A DNA stretch of 64,000 bases from Bin87 sp965116565 (GTDB taxonomy: Bacteria > Chloroflexota > Dehalococcoidia > Lucifugimonadales > UBA3495). Positions within the stretch are counted from its first letter, which is position 1; every line of letters begins with the position of its first letter. Made by a program: the position numbers and the translations under genes. The DNA lies in contig OZ220699.1 in NCBI GenBank assembly GCA_965116565.1, forward strand, positions 3,782,001 through 3,846,000. The letters run 5' to 3'. Shown piece by piece: positions 18,011 to 27,766 of the stretch. The notes beneath the pieces are model-generated. The model worked only from the letters and a program-made list of their open reading frames with translations, was not told where the DNA came from and searched no databases.

Positions 18011-18076
18011 CCGGGCCACCTCCACGCTATCTCACAGTGTAGTGTACCATCGTATGATGCTCCGCTAATGGGGAGG

Positions 18077-18913
18077 TCACCCCACCCGCGCCAGCTTCTG
18101 CACCCGCTGCGTCGAGGTATCCGCCCCGTAGATGTTGCCCTGCGAGTCGGTGTACACCTGGTGCGCGTACTCGAAGGTGCGGCCCCGGGCCAGCAGGTTG
18201 CCGTCCAGGTCCAGGATGCTGAGGCGCGGCACCTGGTCGCTGACGTACACCGTCTGCTGCGCGTCGATGTGGACGCCCATGGGACACTTGAAGTCGGTCC
18301 ACTGGTCCAGGAACTGCCCGTCCGACGCGAACACCTGCACCCGGTTGTTCTCCCGGTCCGCCACATAGACCCTGCCGTCCGCCGACACCCGTACGCTGTG
18401 GGGCACGATGAACTCGCCCGGCCCGCGCCCGGGACTGCCGAAGGACACGATGTGCGTGCCGTCGGACGCGAACCGGTGCACGCTGGAGTTGCCGTAACCG
18501 TCGGCCACGTAGAGGTCGCCGGAGGGCGCGACGCAGATGTCGGCCGGATGGTTGAACGGCGCCTGCAGCGCGGCCCGGTCGCGCGTTCCCATGGTGGACA
18601 GCAGCACCCCCGTGGATGCGTACTTCAGGATCTGGTGCGCGTCCCGGTCCACCAGGTACACCGAGTCGTCGGGCCCGATGTGGATGTGGTGAGCGTCGGC
18701 CGGAACCCCGCTGGGGCGCGGCCACTCGGCCAGCAGGTTCCCGTCGGGATCGAATACCAGCACGGGCGGGCCCCGCCGCTGGAACACGTACACCCGGTCC
18801 TGGCTGTCCACGGCGACCCCGCTGATGCCGCCGAACCCCTGCCCCACCGGCAGGCGGGCCCAATCCGGTTCGTATTCGTACACGTAGTCACCCATACCCA
18901 CCGTGATCGCCAT
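18077..18913 (-). CDS. NHL-repeat (beta-propeller) protein
   Basis: The 278-residue protein consists of about six NHL-type blades with the recurring pattern (G/A)(V/D).DSQDRVYV....V.VFDPDGNLL; examples are LYVADGYGNSSVHRF and VYVADRENNRVQVF. No signal peptide is seen. The ATG at 18913 with GGAGG 8 bases upstream is preferred to the longer frame. NHL propellers act as binding scaffolds or, in the peptidyl-alpha-hydroxyglycine lyase group, as enzymes; the role here is unknown. Confidence 0.8.
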   Translation of the reverse strand: MAITVGMGDYVYEYEPDWARLPVGQGFGGISGVAVDSQDRVYVFQRRGPPVLVFDPDGNLLAEWPRPSGVPADAHHIHIGPDDSVYLVDRDAHQILKYASTGVLLSTMGTRDRAALQAPFNHPADICVAPSGDLYVADGYGNSSVHRFASDGTHIVSFGSPGRGPGEFIVPHSVRVSADGRVYVADRENNRVQVFASDGQFLDQWTDFKCPMGVHIDAQQTVYVSDQVPRLSILDLDGNLLARGRTFEYAHQVYTDSQGNIYGADTSTQRVQKLARVG

Positions 18914-19130
18914 ATCGCCACCTCCGTCGTGTCGCTGCGCCTGAATAGCGCCGATTCTAGCACCGCCCGACGTCACGTCGGGTAACAATAACGCCGAAAT
19001 CTGCTTCCGTTTGTTATTCGGCGGTTGCCATCGGCTGACTATACTTCCGGTGAATCACATATTTTCGCCGCGTCCGGCCCCGGTCCAGGCGTGCACAACG
19101 GCCTTGGTGGCTGACTTCCGGAGGATTCTG

Positions 19131-20147
19131 GTGCCACGAAAAACGTACGACATCGTCCTGTCCAGCCCGTTCTCGAACTACGACTTTTTTGCACACAAGA
19201 TGCGCGAGTTGTGCGGCCAGATGGACCTCACCTTCTTTCTCGCCGACGACGTGTGGGTGGATGAATTCCTGGGCAAGCTCAAGACCCGGGAGATCGCCGT
19301 CCGCGCCATGCTGGACCTGACCGCCAATCAGACCGACCCCACCGACGTGTACACCAGGCTCGCCTACGAGGTGAAAGAGCAGGGCGGCGTGGTGATCGAC
19401 GACCCCGAACTCACCGCCTTTTCCGCGCACAAGGCCAAGCTCCACGACCTGCTCGTGCAGCACCAGGTTCCGGTGCCGGAAACCGTGATCGTGCCGCGGA
19501 ACCGGGTCGCCGATTTCCGCATCACGCGGGACATCCGCAACCGCATCGGCGTGCCCTTCGTGGTCAAGCCCGCCTGGGGAGACTCGGGCGTGGGCGTCAT
19601 AGTGGACGCCACCTCGGAGTACGACCTGCAGATGTCCCACGCCCAGGCGCCGAAATCCGACGCTTTCCTGATCCAGAAACAGCTTAAAATGCAGCCCTTG
19701 GGCGAGCGCATGGGCTGGTTCCGTCTGTATCACATCTGCCGCGAGGTTATCCCGTGCTGGTGGAACCCCGATACCCACGAGTACCAGATGGTGTCGCCGG
19801 CGCAGGTCAAACGGTACAAGCTGCAACCCCTGCGTCGCATCATGCGCAAAATCGCCCAGGTCTCCCGCATGAAGAAGTTCAGCAGCGAAATCTGCCTGCA
19901 CGAGGACGGCAAGTTCTACGCGGTGGACTACGTGAACGCCGACCCTGATATGAACCCCAAGTCCTTCTACGCCAACGGCGTGCCCGACGAGATCGTGCGT
20001 CATATCGTGTGGCTGCTGTTCTACGAGGCCATGCAGGTCGCCAAGCGGGGCCACGGCTTCTTCGACGACGAGCTTGAGGCATCGGAGGCGTCGGCCAACT
20101 GGGTCGAACGCCGCCGGATGGAACAGGCCGCCCTGCTGGTCAGCTGA
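19131..20147 (+). CDS. ATP-grasp-like protein
   Basis: The 338-residue protein resembles ATP-grasp ligases: an N-terminal domain with ELTAFSAHKAKLHDLL, the nucleotide-binding segment GVPFVVKPAWGDSGVGV with its lysine and glycine-rich loop, and EICLHEDGKFYAVDYVNADPDMNP as the metal-binding strand with NxDPxM. It would join an acid to an amine or thiol using ATP; substrates are unknown. The GTG at 19131 is chosen for GGAGG 6-7 bases upstream; an ATG-containing frame upstream has no protein character. Confidence 0.72.
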   Translation: MPRKTYDIVLSSPFSNYDFFAHKMRELCGQMDLTFFLADDVWVDEFLGKLKTREIAVRAMLDLTANQTDPTDVYTRLAYEVKEQGGVVIDDPELTAFSAHKAKLHDLLVQHQVPVPETVIVPRNRVADFRITRDIRNRIGVPFVVKPAWGDSGVGVIVDATSEYDLQMSHAQAPKSDAFLIQKQLKMQPLGERMGWFRLYHICREVIPCWWNPDTHEYQMVSPAQVKRYKLQPLRRIMRKIAQVSRMKKFSSEICLHEDGKFYAVDYVNADPDMNPKSFYANGVPDEIVRHIVWLLFYEAMQVAKRGHGFFDDELEASEASANWVERRRMEQAALLVS

Positions 20148-20184
20148 GCGGGCGCCACAGCCGTGCGACCTGCTTTTATCCGCC

Positions 20185-20262
20185 CACGGTGAGCCTGTCG
20201 AACCACCCGCTCACGGTGAGCCTGTCGAACCACCCGCTCATGGTCAGCCCGTCGAACCACGA
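20185..20262. repeat. Three tandem 27-base REP-like units
   Basis: Units begin at 20185, 20212 and 20239, each CACGGTGAGCCTGTCGAACC-type followed by ACCCGCT. The third is diverged. They belong to the same family as the copies inside the portal and terminase genes. Confidence 0.85.
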
Positions 20263-20308
20263 GGGGCCCATATGACGACTTTGGAACGGCCCCTATGATG
20301 GAGTCGCG

Positions 20309-21001
20309 ATGCTTGATTACGACCGTTACGAGTGGCTGAGCTTCGACTGCTACGGCACGCTGGTTGACTGGGAGACGGGCATCTCCACTGCCGTCGCCGA
20401 TGTCCTGAGTTCGCACGGCGTCTCCATATCCAGCCCCGAGATCCTGGCCCTGTTCGCCGACGCGGAGCCCCGGGCCCAAACGGCCCACGGATTCCTGGAA
20501 TACCGCGCCGCGCTGCGCGAGGTCATGGCACTGATCGCAGCCGAGCTGGGCATCAGCCTCAGCGAGTCGGAGATGGGCTGCCTGGCCGACAGCCTGCCCC
20601 GCTGGCCCGTATTCCCCGACGCCGCCGACGCCCTGAACACCCTGCAAGCGCGCTACCGGCTGGCCATCATCTCCAACGTAGACGACGACCTGTTCGCCGG
20701 CTCCGCCCGTGCGCTGGGCGTTGATTTCGACGCCGTGATCACGTCCCAGCAGGTGCGCGCCTACAAGCCCGACCTGCGCGGTTTCAACGCCGCCCTGGAA
20801 CGCATGGGGTGCAACCGGGAGAACTGGCTGCACATCGGCGAGAGCCTGTACCACGACATCGGTCCGGCCAACCGCATGGGCATCGCCAGCGTGTGGGTCA
20901 ACCGCCCCGACCGCGGCGGCGGCACCCGTCAGACCGACGCGACGCCCGACCTGGAGGTATCCGACCTCGCGGAGTTGGCGGGTATAATGTGCCCGGCGTA
21001 A
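20309..21001 (+). CDS. HAD-superfamily hydrolase (haloacid dehalogenase type II-like)
   Basis: The 230-residue protein has all HAD motifs: FDCYGTLVDWE (motif I, nucleophile Asp near residue 13), ISNVDDD (motif II), KPDLRGF (motif III Lys) and HIGESLYHDIGPA (motif IV). The helical cap and overall length fit the subfamily annotated as 2-haloacid dehalogenase or related phosphatases. Cytoplasmic. The substrate is not determined. Starts at ATG 20309 after GGAG. Confidence 0.85.
   Translation: MLDYDRYEWLSFDCYGTLVDWETGISTAVADVLSSHGVSISSPEILALFADAEPRAQTAHGFLEYRAALREVMALIAAELGISLSESEMGCLADSLPRWPVFPDAADALNTLQARYRLAIISNVDDDLFAGSARALGVDFDAVITSQQVRAYKPDLRGFNAALERMGCNRENWLHIGESLYHDIGPANRMGIASVWVNRPDRGGGTRQTDATPDLEVSDLAELAGIMCPA
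20983..20988 (+). promoter_or_regulatory. -10 box (TATAAT) for the YdeI-like gene
   Basis: A perfect TATAAT lies at the 3' end of the HAD gene, 31 bases before the next ATG. This suggests that the downstream gene has its own promoter. No clear -35. Confidence 0.4.
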
Positions 21002-21019
21002 CAACGCCGGGGCAGGTTG

Positions 21020-21646
21020 ATGATCAGCGAAATCGGGTCGCATCCCAGCGATGGGCGACCGCTGCTCCTGGTGGAGAACCAGGAGGAATGGCGAACGTGG
21101 TTGGCACAGAACCACGGTGATTCTCCCGGCATCTGGCTGGTGTCGTGGAAGCAGGCTACCGGCAAGCCCTTCGTGCCCTACACGGACACGGTGGACGAGG
21201 CCCTGTGTTTCGGGTGGATCGACTCCAGGGTGAACACGCTGGACGACGAGCGGGCCATGCGCCTGTTCACCCGCCGCAATCCCAAAAGTCCGTGGTCGCG
21301 CATCAACAAGGACAAGGCCCTGCGCCTCATGAAACAGGGCCGCATGATGGAAGCCGGCGCGAGGATGCTGGCGGCCGCCCAATCCAACGGCGCGTGGACC
21401 ATCTACGACGAGATCGAGGACCTGGTGGTCCCGCCCGACCTGGCCGCCGCCCTGGCCCACAACGAGGCAGCCCAAACCCACTTCAACAACTTCCCGCCCT
21501 CATCCAAAAAGAACATCCTCTGGTGGATCAAATCGGCCCGCAAACCCGACACGCGGGCCGCCCGCATCGCTAAAACCGCAGAACTGGCCGCCCAAAACCG
21601 CATCGCCAACCACCCAGCAGGGCGCAACCAGGAGCGGGGCGAATAA
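21020..21646 (+). CDS. YdeI/OmpD-associated family protein
   Basis: The 208-residue protein has the family pattern: W..WLAQNHGDSPGIWLV.WKQATGKP, ALCFGWIDSRVN, RRNPKSPWSRINKDKA, and a C-terminal FNNFPPSSKKNILWWI...R.ARI. Members are small cytoplasmic proteins of unknown biochemical role. The ATG at 21020 is used; a TTG sits one codon upstream. Confidence 0.82.
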   Translation: MISEIGSHPSDGRPLLLVENQEEWRTWLAQNHGDSPGIWLVSWKQATGKPFVPYTDTVDEALCFGWIDSRVNTLDDERAMRLFTRRNPKSPWSRINKDKALRLMKQGRMMEAGARMLAAAQSNGAWTIYDEIEDLVVPPDLAAALAHNEAAQTHFNNFPPSSKKNILWWIKSARKPDTRAARIAKTAELAAQNRIANHPAGRNQERGE

Positions 21647-21720
21647 GTGACATTTGATGATTGACAATGCTACCGCATGCGTTGTTAGGATCGCACAGCG
21701 AATCTCCAAAAGCGACTCAA

Positions 21721-23814
21721 ATGCACTACGACGAGAAACAAGCCCTCGAACTGCTCCGTGTAGGCGCAGGCATCGCCGATGCGCAATTTAGGGAGGGACA
21801 AGAGGAAGCCATCCGCCATGTTGTGGAAGGACGAGGCAAGTTGCTGGTCGTCCAGAAAACGGGCTGGGGCAAGAGCTTCGTCTATTTCATTGCGACCAAG
21901 CTGCTGCGGGAAGGCGGTGCTGGCCCGGCCTTGCTGATTTCGCCCTTGCTGGCGCTGATGCGAAACCAGATAGCGGCAGCGAAACGCATGGGCGTCCGAG
22001 CGGTTACCATCAATTCAGACAATAAAGATGAATGGGATGATGTGGCGCGCCGGATAAGCATGGATTCAGTCGATATCCTGCTCATCTCCCCGGAACGGCT
22101 GGCCAACGAGGATTTTGTCGCCAACACTCTTGCTGCTATGGCGGCGCGGGTATCGATGCTGGTCATCGACGAAGCCCATTGCATTTCCGATTGGGGCCAC
22201 GATTTTCGCCCCGACTACCGGAGAATTGAACGCATCGCCCGCACGCTGCCGGAGAACATCCAACTACTAGGAACAACGGCAACTGCGAACAAGCGCGTGA
22301 TGGATGACCTTGAGGAAATCCTTGGCCCAAATATAACGACGTTGCGAGGAGACCTCAACCGCCCCTCGCTGCTGCTGCAAACCATCCGGATGCCGAGTCA
22401 AGCCGAAAGGCTAGCGTGGCTGGCGGAACGATTGTCGGAGATTCAACGTTCCGGAATAATTTACACATTGACCAGACGCGACGCTAGACAGGTATCTGAT
22501 TGGCTCCAGTCTCAAGGCTTGAACGTTCAACCGTATATGGGCGGTTCCCGAAATCAGGAAGAACGGGACGAGAGAGAACGGTTAGAAGATGCATTGCTGG
22601 AAAATCGCGTCAAGGCACTGGTCGCAACGGTGGCCCTGGGTATGGGTTACGACAAGCCTGATTTGGCTTTCGTCATCCATTACCAGACGCCTGCGTCGGT
22701 AGTGCATTATTACCAGCAGGTTGGGCGTGCCGGGCGGGGGTTGGACGCCGCGCACGGTGTACTGTTAAGCGGTGTCGAAGATACAGAAATTACGGACTTT
22801 TTCATCCGCAGCGCTTTTCCGACCAGGGAAGAAGTACAGCAGGTAGTCGCAGCTTTGAGAGACGAGCCGGAGGGCCTTTCCGCACCTCAATTGCTACAGC
22901 AGGTCAACATCAGTACCGACCGTCTTGCCCGGGCCATAAAGTTGCTGTCTTTGGAATCTCCGGCACCCATCGCCAGAGTGGGAACAAAATGGCAATTGAC
23001 TCCAACACTACTCAACGAGGAATTCTGGGAACGGGCGGAAAGGCTAACTGCGCTACGCCAAGCCGAGCAGCAACAAATGCAGGAATATGTGGCATTGGAT
23101 TCTGGACATATGAAGTTCCTCATTCGCGCCTTGGATGGCAACCCGGAGAGCGTTCAAACTCCAAACATGTCGCCTCTTCCCACCAACGTAGGACCAGCAA
23201 CCGTGCATCAGGCAGTAGAGTTTCTCCATCGCACACGAGTGACGATTCAGGCACGAAAAAGATGGCCAAACGGCGGTTCGCCGGGTGACTGGATGCGCGG
23301 CAACATACCTAAGGAACAACGGGCGGAGGATGGCTTTGCGCTGTGCTATTGGGGCGATGCCGGCTGGGGTGATACAGTTCGGAATGGAAAATACCGTGAT
23401 AATTACTTTGCGGATGAGTTGGTGACGGCTTCGGTGAATCTGATAAAGGAATGGCAACCGCGACCCTCTCCAGCTTGGGTAACCTGCATCCCCTCGAGAA
23501 GACACCCAGAACTAGTGCCGGATTTCGCTGAACGACTGGCTAGAGCGTTAAAACTGCCTTTCAGTCCTTGTTTGGTCAAAGCCGATGACCGGCCGGAACA
23601 AAAAGATATGGCTAACAGCGCGCAACAGGCGCGGAACGTTGATGGCTCACTTGGCTTTTCTCAGGGCCCAGTTTTGCCGGGGCCTGTCTTGCTTGTGGAT
23701 GATATGGTAGATTCCGGCTGGACATTTACGGTTGCCGCGGCGCTGTTGAGAGAGCGAGGATGTAGTGCAGTATTTCCATTCGCGCTTGCGGACACTGGCA
23801 ACCGACAGGGCTGA
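21721..23814 (+). CDS. RecQ-type DNA helicase fused to a phosphoribosyltransferase domain
   Basis: The 697-residue protein has superfamily-2 helicase motifs: QEEAI, Walker A TGWGKS, DEAHCISDWGHDFRPDY (DEAH box plus the RecQ aromatic loop), TATA, and QQVGRAGRGLD (motif VI). In the RecQ zinc region the pattern MQEYVALDSGHMKFLIRAL replaces the usual cysteines, so zinc binding appears lost. The C-terminal ~190 residues hold a phosphoribosyltransferase-like domain with the PRPP loop VLLVDDMVDSGWT. A DprA-like gene follows after one base. RecQ normally unwinds DNA 3'-5'. Combining it with a PRTase and DprA suggests a specialised, probably defensive, system. Confidence 0.85.
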   Translation: MHYDEKQALELLRVGAGIADAQFREGQEEAIRHVVEGRGKLLVVQKTGWGKSFVYFIATKLLREGGAGPALLISPLLALMRNQIAAAKRMGVRAVTINSDNKDEWDDVARRISMDSVDILLISPERLANEDFVANTLAAMAARVSMLVIDEAHCISDWGHDFRPDYRRIERIARTLPENIQLLGTTATANKRVMDDLEEILGPNITTLRGDLNRPSLLLQTIRMPSQAERLAWLAERLSEIQRSGIIYTLTRRDARQVSDWLQSQGLNVQPYMGGSRNQEERDERERLEDALLENRVKALVATVALGMGYDKPDLAFVIHYQTPASVVHYYQQVGRAGRGLDAAHGVLLSGVEDTEITDFFIRSAFPTREEVQQVVAALRDEPEGLSAPQLLQQVNISTDRLARAIKLLSLESPAPIARVGTKWQLTPTLLNEEFWERAERLTALRQAEQQQMQEYVALDSGHMKFLIRALDGNPESVQTPNMSPLPTNVGPATVHQAVEFLHRTRVTIQARKRWPNGGSPGDWMRGNIPKEQRAEDGFALCYWGDAGWGDTVRNGKYRDNYFADELVTASVNLIKEWQPRPSPAWVTCIPSRRHPELVPDFAERLARALKLPFSPCLVKADDRPEQKDMANSAQQARNVDGSLGFSQGPVLPGPVLLVDDMVDSGWTFTVAAALLRERGCSAVFPFALADTGNRQG

Positions 23815-23815
23815 G

Positions 23816-25114
23816 ATGATGAGTACCAGATTATCTCCCAATACCCAAGCAATTCTGCTACTGACAGCTCCTTTGATTGTGGGTAGAGGCGGGAGTAAAA
23901 ATTCGGTAACGCCGCTGAGCCTCGCCGAGTATAACCAACTCGCGCTGCGCCTCTGTCAATTTGAGTGGCAACCGGCCGACCTGCTTGGTACTGAAGCTCG
24001 CGCTGTATTGAGCGAGTGTGCCGACGACGCTGACAACCAGCGAATTATTCGGTTGCTGGAGCGGGGCTTTCTACTTAGCCAAGCACTGGAGCATTGGCAG
24101 AGCCGCGCGATTTGGGTGACCAGTCGAGCTGATGCTGAATACCCTATACGTTTCAAAGAGCGCCTCGGCAAGTTTGCTCCCCCGGTCCTTTACGGCTGCG
24201 GTAACGCAACCCTGTTGGAAAATGGTGGGCTGGCTGTAGTGGGTTCACGGGATGCAAACGCTGAGATTCTAGAGTATGCCGGCAGCGTTGGTCGATTAGC
24301 GGCAGAAGCACAATACCCAATCATTTCTGGCGGCGCGCGTGGGGTTGATATGGCAGCGATGCGCGGAGTGTTGTCAGAGGGTGGTACGGCCGTTGGCATC
24401 TTATCCGGCGGCTTGGAGAAAGATGCAATGAACCGGTCGAACCGGGACTTGCTGATCAACGAACAATTGGTCCTAGTCTCTCCATACGACCCGAAGGCAG
24501 GTTTCAATGTCGGCAATGCCATGCAGCGCAACAAGTTGGTATATGCGTTGTCTGACACCGGACTGGTGGTTGAAACTGATACAAAAGGTGGCACTTGGAC
24601 GGGCGCCTTGGAGCAACTGGACAAATTGCACCTGGTTCCAATATATGCCCGCTCTGAAGGTGAAATCAGTAAAGGCATCAGTGCGTTGCGCAGGAAAGGA
24701 GCGTTGGCTTGGCCAAACCCTGAAACAGCCGACGACTTGCGCGCAGTTATCTCCGGAGAGTATCAATATCCCGACGCCGAACCTGCCCGTCAGCCATCTT
24801 TGTCTTTAGATAGTGACGCTCCAACTGAACCACATAAACATGATGCAGATGGGCAAATCGTGAAGCCTGTACTGGATATTGAGCCGTTAAACCTTCAGCA
24901 AACAAATCTAGCCGACCAGCTTTTGTTGTCAGTTGAACGTCTCTTGACATCAATTGATGGGCCCATTACAGCTTCTGACGCCGCGAAGCGCCTTCACGTT
25001 TCCAAAAAGCAAGCAGGAGACTGGCTAAAACGGCTTGAGCAGGCGGGGAAGTACCAACGGAGGAACAAGCGCTCGCCTTATGAGCGGGTTACCCAAGTCA
25101 ATTCCTTGCTTTAG
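23816..25114 (+). CDS. DprA-like (DNA-processing A) Rossmann protein
   Basis: The 432-residue protein has a DprA-type Rossmann core: AVVGSRDAN, then IISGGARGVDMAAMRGVLSE, with GGTAVGILSGGLEK and a late GGTWTGALEQL, and a C-terminal winged helix (~375-432, TASDAAKRLHVSKKQAGDWL). DprA loads RecA on single-stranded DNA in transformation. Here it is fused in organisation to a RecQ-PRTase, with the start one base after that gene's stop. DprA-like proteins paired with PRTases also occur as antitoxins in ShosTA-type systems, so this could be the neutralising partner. The start could be ATG 23816 or 23819. Confidence 0.82.
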   Translation: MMSTRLSPNTQAILLLTAPLIVGRGGSKNSVTPLSLAEYNQLALRLCQFEWQPADLLGTEARAVLSECADDADNQRIIRLLERGFLLSQALEHWQSRAIWVTSRADAEYPIRFKERLGKFAPPVLYGCGNATLLENGGLAVVGSRDANAEILEYAGSVGRLAAEAQYPIISGGARGVDMAAMRGVLSEGGTAVGILSGGLEKDAMNRSNRDLLINEQLVLVSPYDPKAGFNVGNAMQRNKLVYALSDTGLVVETDTKGGTWTGALEQLDKLHLVPIYARSEGEISKGISALRRKGALAWPNPETADDLRAVISGEYQYPDAEPARQPSLSLDSDAPTEPHKHDADGQIVKPVLDIEPLNLQQTNLADQLLLSVERLLTSIDGPITASDAAKRLHVSKKQAGDWLKRLEQAGKYQRRNKRSPYERVTQVNSLL

Positions 25115-25225
25115 TGGCCGCTGAGTCGTCGTCCTTGCCCCCACCACCACCCCCTGCTAAACTGCGGCGCATCACATCACACCACACCTACCTGACCCGC
25201 GTTCCGCAGCAAAGGAGCCGCCGTT

Positions 25226-26488
25226 ATGCTGATTGGCCATTTCACCGAACAGCCCTGGCAGGATGAAAACTCCGGCCTCATGGGCACCCAGAGCACCGAC
25301 CTGGGCATCTCCAACTCCCACTACCGACCCGATATCGGCGCCCAGCTCTACAATCGCTACCTTGACGAAAAGGTCTATGCCGAGCAGATGGGCTTCGACG
25401 CCGTCATGCTCAACGAGCACCACTCCACTCCCTTCTGCATGCAGGGCGTCACCAACGTCGGCGCGTCCATCCTCGCCCGCATCACCGAAAAGGTCAAGAT
25501 CATCATCCTGGGCAACGTCCTGCCCATCTGGGACGACCCCCTGTGGCTGGCCGAGCAGCTTTCCATGATCGACATGATCTCCCACGGCCGCCTGGTCTCC
25601 GGCTTCGTGCGCGGCGGCGGACGCGAGAGCTGGTCCCACAACTCGCCTCCCAACTTCAACCGCGAGCGGTTCGAGGAAGCCCACGACCTGATCATCAAGG
25701 CGTGGACCGAGCCCGGCCCCTGGCGCTGGGAGGGCAAGCACTTCCACTACCGCTACGTCAACCCGTGGGCCAAGCCGCTGCAGGAACCCCACCCACAGAT
25801 CTGGATCCCGTCCACCGTGTCCGTCGAGACCGTGAAGTGGTGCGCCGAGCATCGCTACCCGCTGGTCCTCCTGGCCACCCGCCTGGAGCCCACCCGCGAA
25901 GCCTTCCAGCTCTACCACGACACCGCCGCCGAGTGCGGCTACGAGTCCGGCACCCAGAACGTCGCCTACCTGTGGAAGGTCCATGTCGACGAGACCGAGG
26001 AACTGGCCGAGGAAGTCGGCCGCAAGTACCTGTCCGGCGTCAGCAACCCCTTCCTGGCCGGCAACGAGGGCGGCATCAACCCCGCCATCATGAACCTGCC
26101 GGGCCACACGTCCCGCACGTCGCGCCGCCTGTCCGCCGCCGCCTTCGGCCCCGCCGGACGCTTCGGCACCAACCGCCGTCCCTTCGAGGACCAGGTCGCC
26201 GACAGCACCATCATCACCGGCACCCCCAAGACGGTCATCCCCAAGATCCGCGAGGTGCTGGAATACCTGCGCCCCGGCAGCGTCTTCTTCTGGGACGGCG
26301 ACGGCGCCATGACCCACGAGGACCAGATGCGCAGCCTGCGGCTCATGGGCGAGGAGGTCATCCCCGCCGTCCGCGAAATGGGCAAGGAGCTTGAGCTCTA
26401 CTCCCCCTTCGAGGTGGACCCCCGCACCAACCAGCCCATCGTGGCCAGCGCCACCGCTGCCGAAACCGCGACCACCACCGCCGACTAG
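25226..26488 (+). CDS. LLM-class flavin-dependent oxidoreductase
   Basis: The 420-residue protein has luciferase-family features: EQMGFDAVMLNEHHSTPFCM at the active site region, VKIIILGNVLP, DMISHGRLVSGFVRGGGRESW, and WIPSTVSVETVKW. It is longer than the gene at 2410-3447 and not closely similar to it. It acts on an unknown substrate with reduced FMN. AAAGGAG precedes the ATG. A perfect palindrome follows the stop. Confidence 0.85.
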   Translation: MLIGHFTEQPWQDENSGLMGTQSTDLGISNSHYRPDIGAQLYNRYLDEKVYAEQMGFDAVMLNEHHSTPFCMQGVTNVGASILARITEKVKIIILGNVLPIWDDPLWLAEQLSMIDMISHGRLVSGFVRGGGRESWSHNSPPNFNRERFEEAHDLIIKAWTEPGPWRWEGKHFHYRYVNPWAKPLQEPHPQIWIPSTVSVETVKWCAEHRYPLVLLATRLEPTREAFQLYHDTAAECGYESGTQNVAYLWKVHVDETEELAEEVGRKYLSGVSNPFLAGNEGGINPAIMNLPGHTSRTSRRLSAAAFGPAGRFGTNRRPFEDQVADSTIITGTPKTVIPKIREVLEYLRPGSVFFWDGDGAMTHEDQMRSLRLMGEEVIPAVREMGKELELYSPFEVDPRTNQPIVASATAAETATTTAD

Positions 26489-26513
26489 CGTCGGCATACT
26501 CCGCAACCCACGT

Positions 26514-26537
26514 AGGGGCGAATAATTATTCGCCCCT
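26514..26537. terminator. Perfect 24-base palindrome after the flavin oxidoreductase gene
   Basis: AGGGGCGAATAA and its exact complement adjoin with no loop bases beyond the centre. It could stop transcription as a hairpin, but no T-run follows. A near copy (TGTAGGGGCGAAT/ATTCGCC) lies at 27911-27940, so it is also a dispersed repeat. Confidence 0.5.
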
Positions 26538-26680
26538 TAATGTTTCGGTTGTTCGGCTCGTACCTGGTCGTCGAAAGCGGGGAAATTCCCGTCACCCAGA
26601 CTGCTTGTCTTGTGCTTCGCGCGCCACTGGTTCAGGATCATTCCAAGCTGTAGACAGGTTGGGGTGGGTTTTGGCAATCA

Positions 26681-27766
26681 TCAGTCAAACAGATTAACTA
26701 ATCTCAACCGTTTGGAATGCCAGTTTTCTACAGGCAGCACAGGAGGAGCGTCCGGAAAAGAGAGATCCGTGCGCGGCATTGTTGATCGGAAATAATCCTT
26801 GATGGCGTCTTTTCTCTCATCTGTATAAGCCTCCCAGACCTCTGGATATACAACAATGCCTTCCATGCGCCCTAGGAGATCACAGCTTACCCTGCGCTGC
26901 AGCGTTTCTGCGTCAGCGTTGCGAACATGCCACGTTGCTTTCCGTATTATTGATTCGTCTGCGGATGGGAAGTGATATATCAAGATGTGCTCGTTCTGCA
27001 ACGGATAAACAGTACATCCCCATTGACCAATCTTTTCTACAACAATGTCATCTAGTCCTCGTTCTACCCACCACCTCAACCCGTTGGTCCATGAACTGAC
27101 GGCAATGGAAGGCCGCCTGCTTGGCACTGGTACTACGAAGTGCTTGATAACGTCAGGTTCTTCATCGTAAGGTGATGGTTGTTGTGCTATACCCAGCATC
27201 ACCTCAGTTAGGCGTTTGTAATATCCGATACCAGATTCTTTCTTCCGACACAATCGGACCATGTAGTTAGGAAAGTCACTTTTAGGATCCGCTTTCTCCA
27301 TGCTCTCAAATGCGGCCAGTTGCACCTTGATGTCCCACATAGCCTTCAGCAATGCCTTATACGCAAGCAAAATCAAGTGCCGCTCGTTTTCGAATTCAGG
27401 GACGCACCGCTCCACATCGGAGAACAATCCTTCGTGATTTCTGCAGGTGAAATACCCCGTCAAGGCATGGTTGATTGGTACTTCGTCCGGGAACCGCATG
27501 TCATCGACTAGCGGATTTTGGGAGAACGCCATAACATAAGGCTTTTCCGTCCACCGGCGCATAACTGCGCGCTGAACGTCATGACCTTCTACAGTCGGCC
27601 CTCCGTGCTCACCTGGAACTAAACACTGTTTCAAAGCAGTTCTTTTGGTTTTAGCGGTCAGAATTTGCAGTATCCTTTTCTGCTCACTTTCTGGCATTGT
27701 CACCAGTTCATTATGGAATTGTTTTCCCCACCAGCGTGGCGGCCATTCGTTATTCATGCTAGCCAT
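26681..27766 (-). CDS. Unrecognised 361-residue protein
   Basis: A single open frame of lower GC content than its neighbours, with a normal soluble composition. Notable segments are EWPPRWWGKQFHNELVTMP at the N-terminus, CRNHEGLFSDVERC (two Cys) and YFRSTMPRTDLSFPDAPP near the C-terminus. No membrane segment or known motif is seen. It is flanked on both sides by palindromic repeats (26514-26537, 27911-27940), so it may be a transferred unit. Start ATG 27766 or 27757; no clear ribosome binding site. Confidence 0.55.
   Translation of the reverse strand: MASMNNEWPPRWWGKQFHNELVTMPESEQKRILQILTAKTKRTALKQCLVPGEHGGPTVEGHDVQRAVMRRWTEKPYVMAFSQNPLVDDMRFPDEVPINHALTGYFTCRNHEGLFSDVERCVPEFENERHLILLAYKALLKAMWDIKVQLAAFESMEKADPKSDFPNYMVRLCRKKESGIGYYKRLTEVMLGIAQQPSPYDEEPDVIKHFVVPVPSRRPSIAVSSWTNGLRWWVERGLDDIVVEKIGQWGCTVYPLQNEHILIYHFPSADESIIRKATWHVRNADAETLQRRVSCDLLGRMEGIVVYPEVWEAYTDERKDAIKDYFRSTMPRTDLSFPDAPPVLPVENWHSKRLRLVNLFD

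Noticed and set aside
23816..25114. Ordinary competence DprA gene
   Set aside because: The one-base spacing to the RecQ-PRTase gene and absence of competence or topoisomerase neighbours favour a specialised pair; the competence role is not excluded but less likely.
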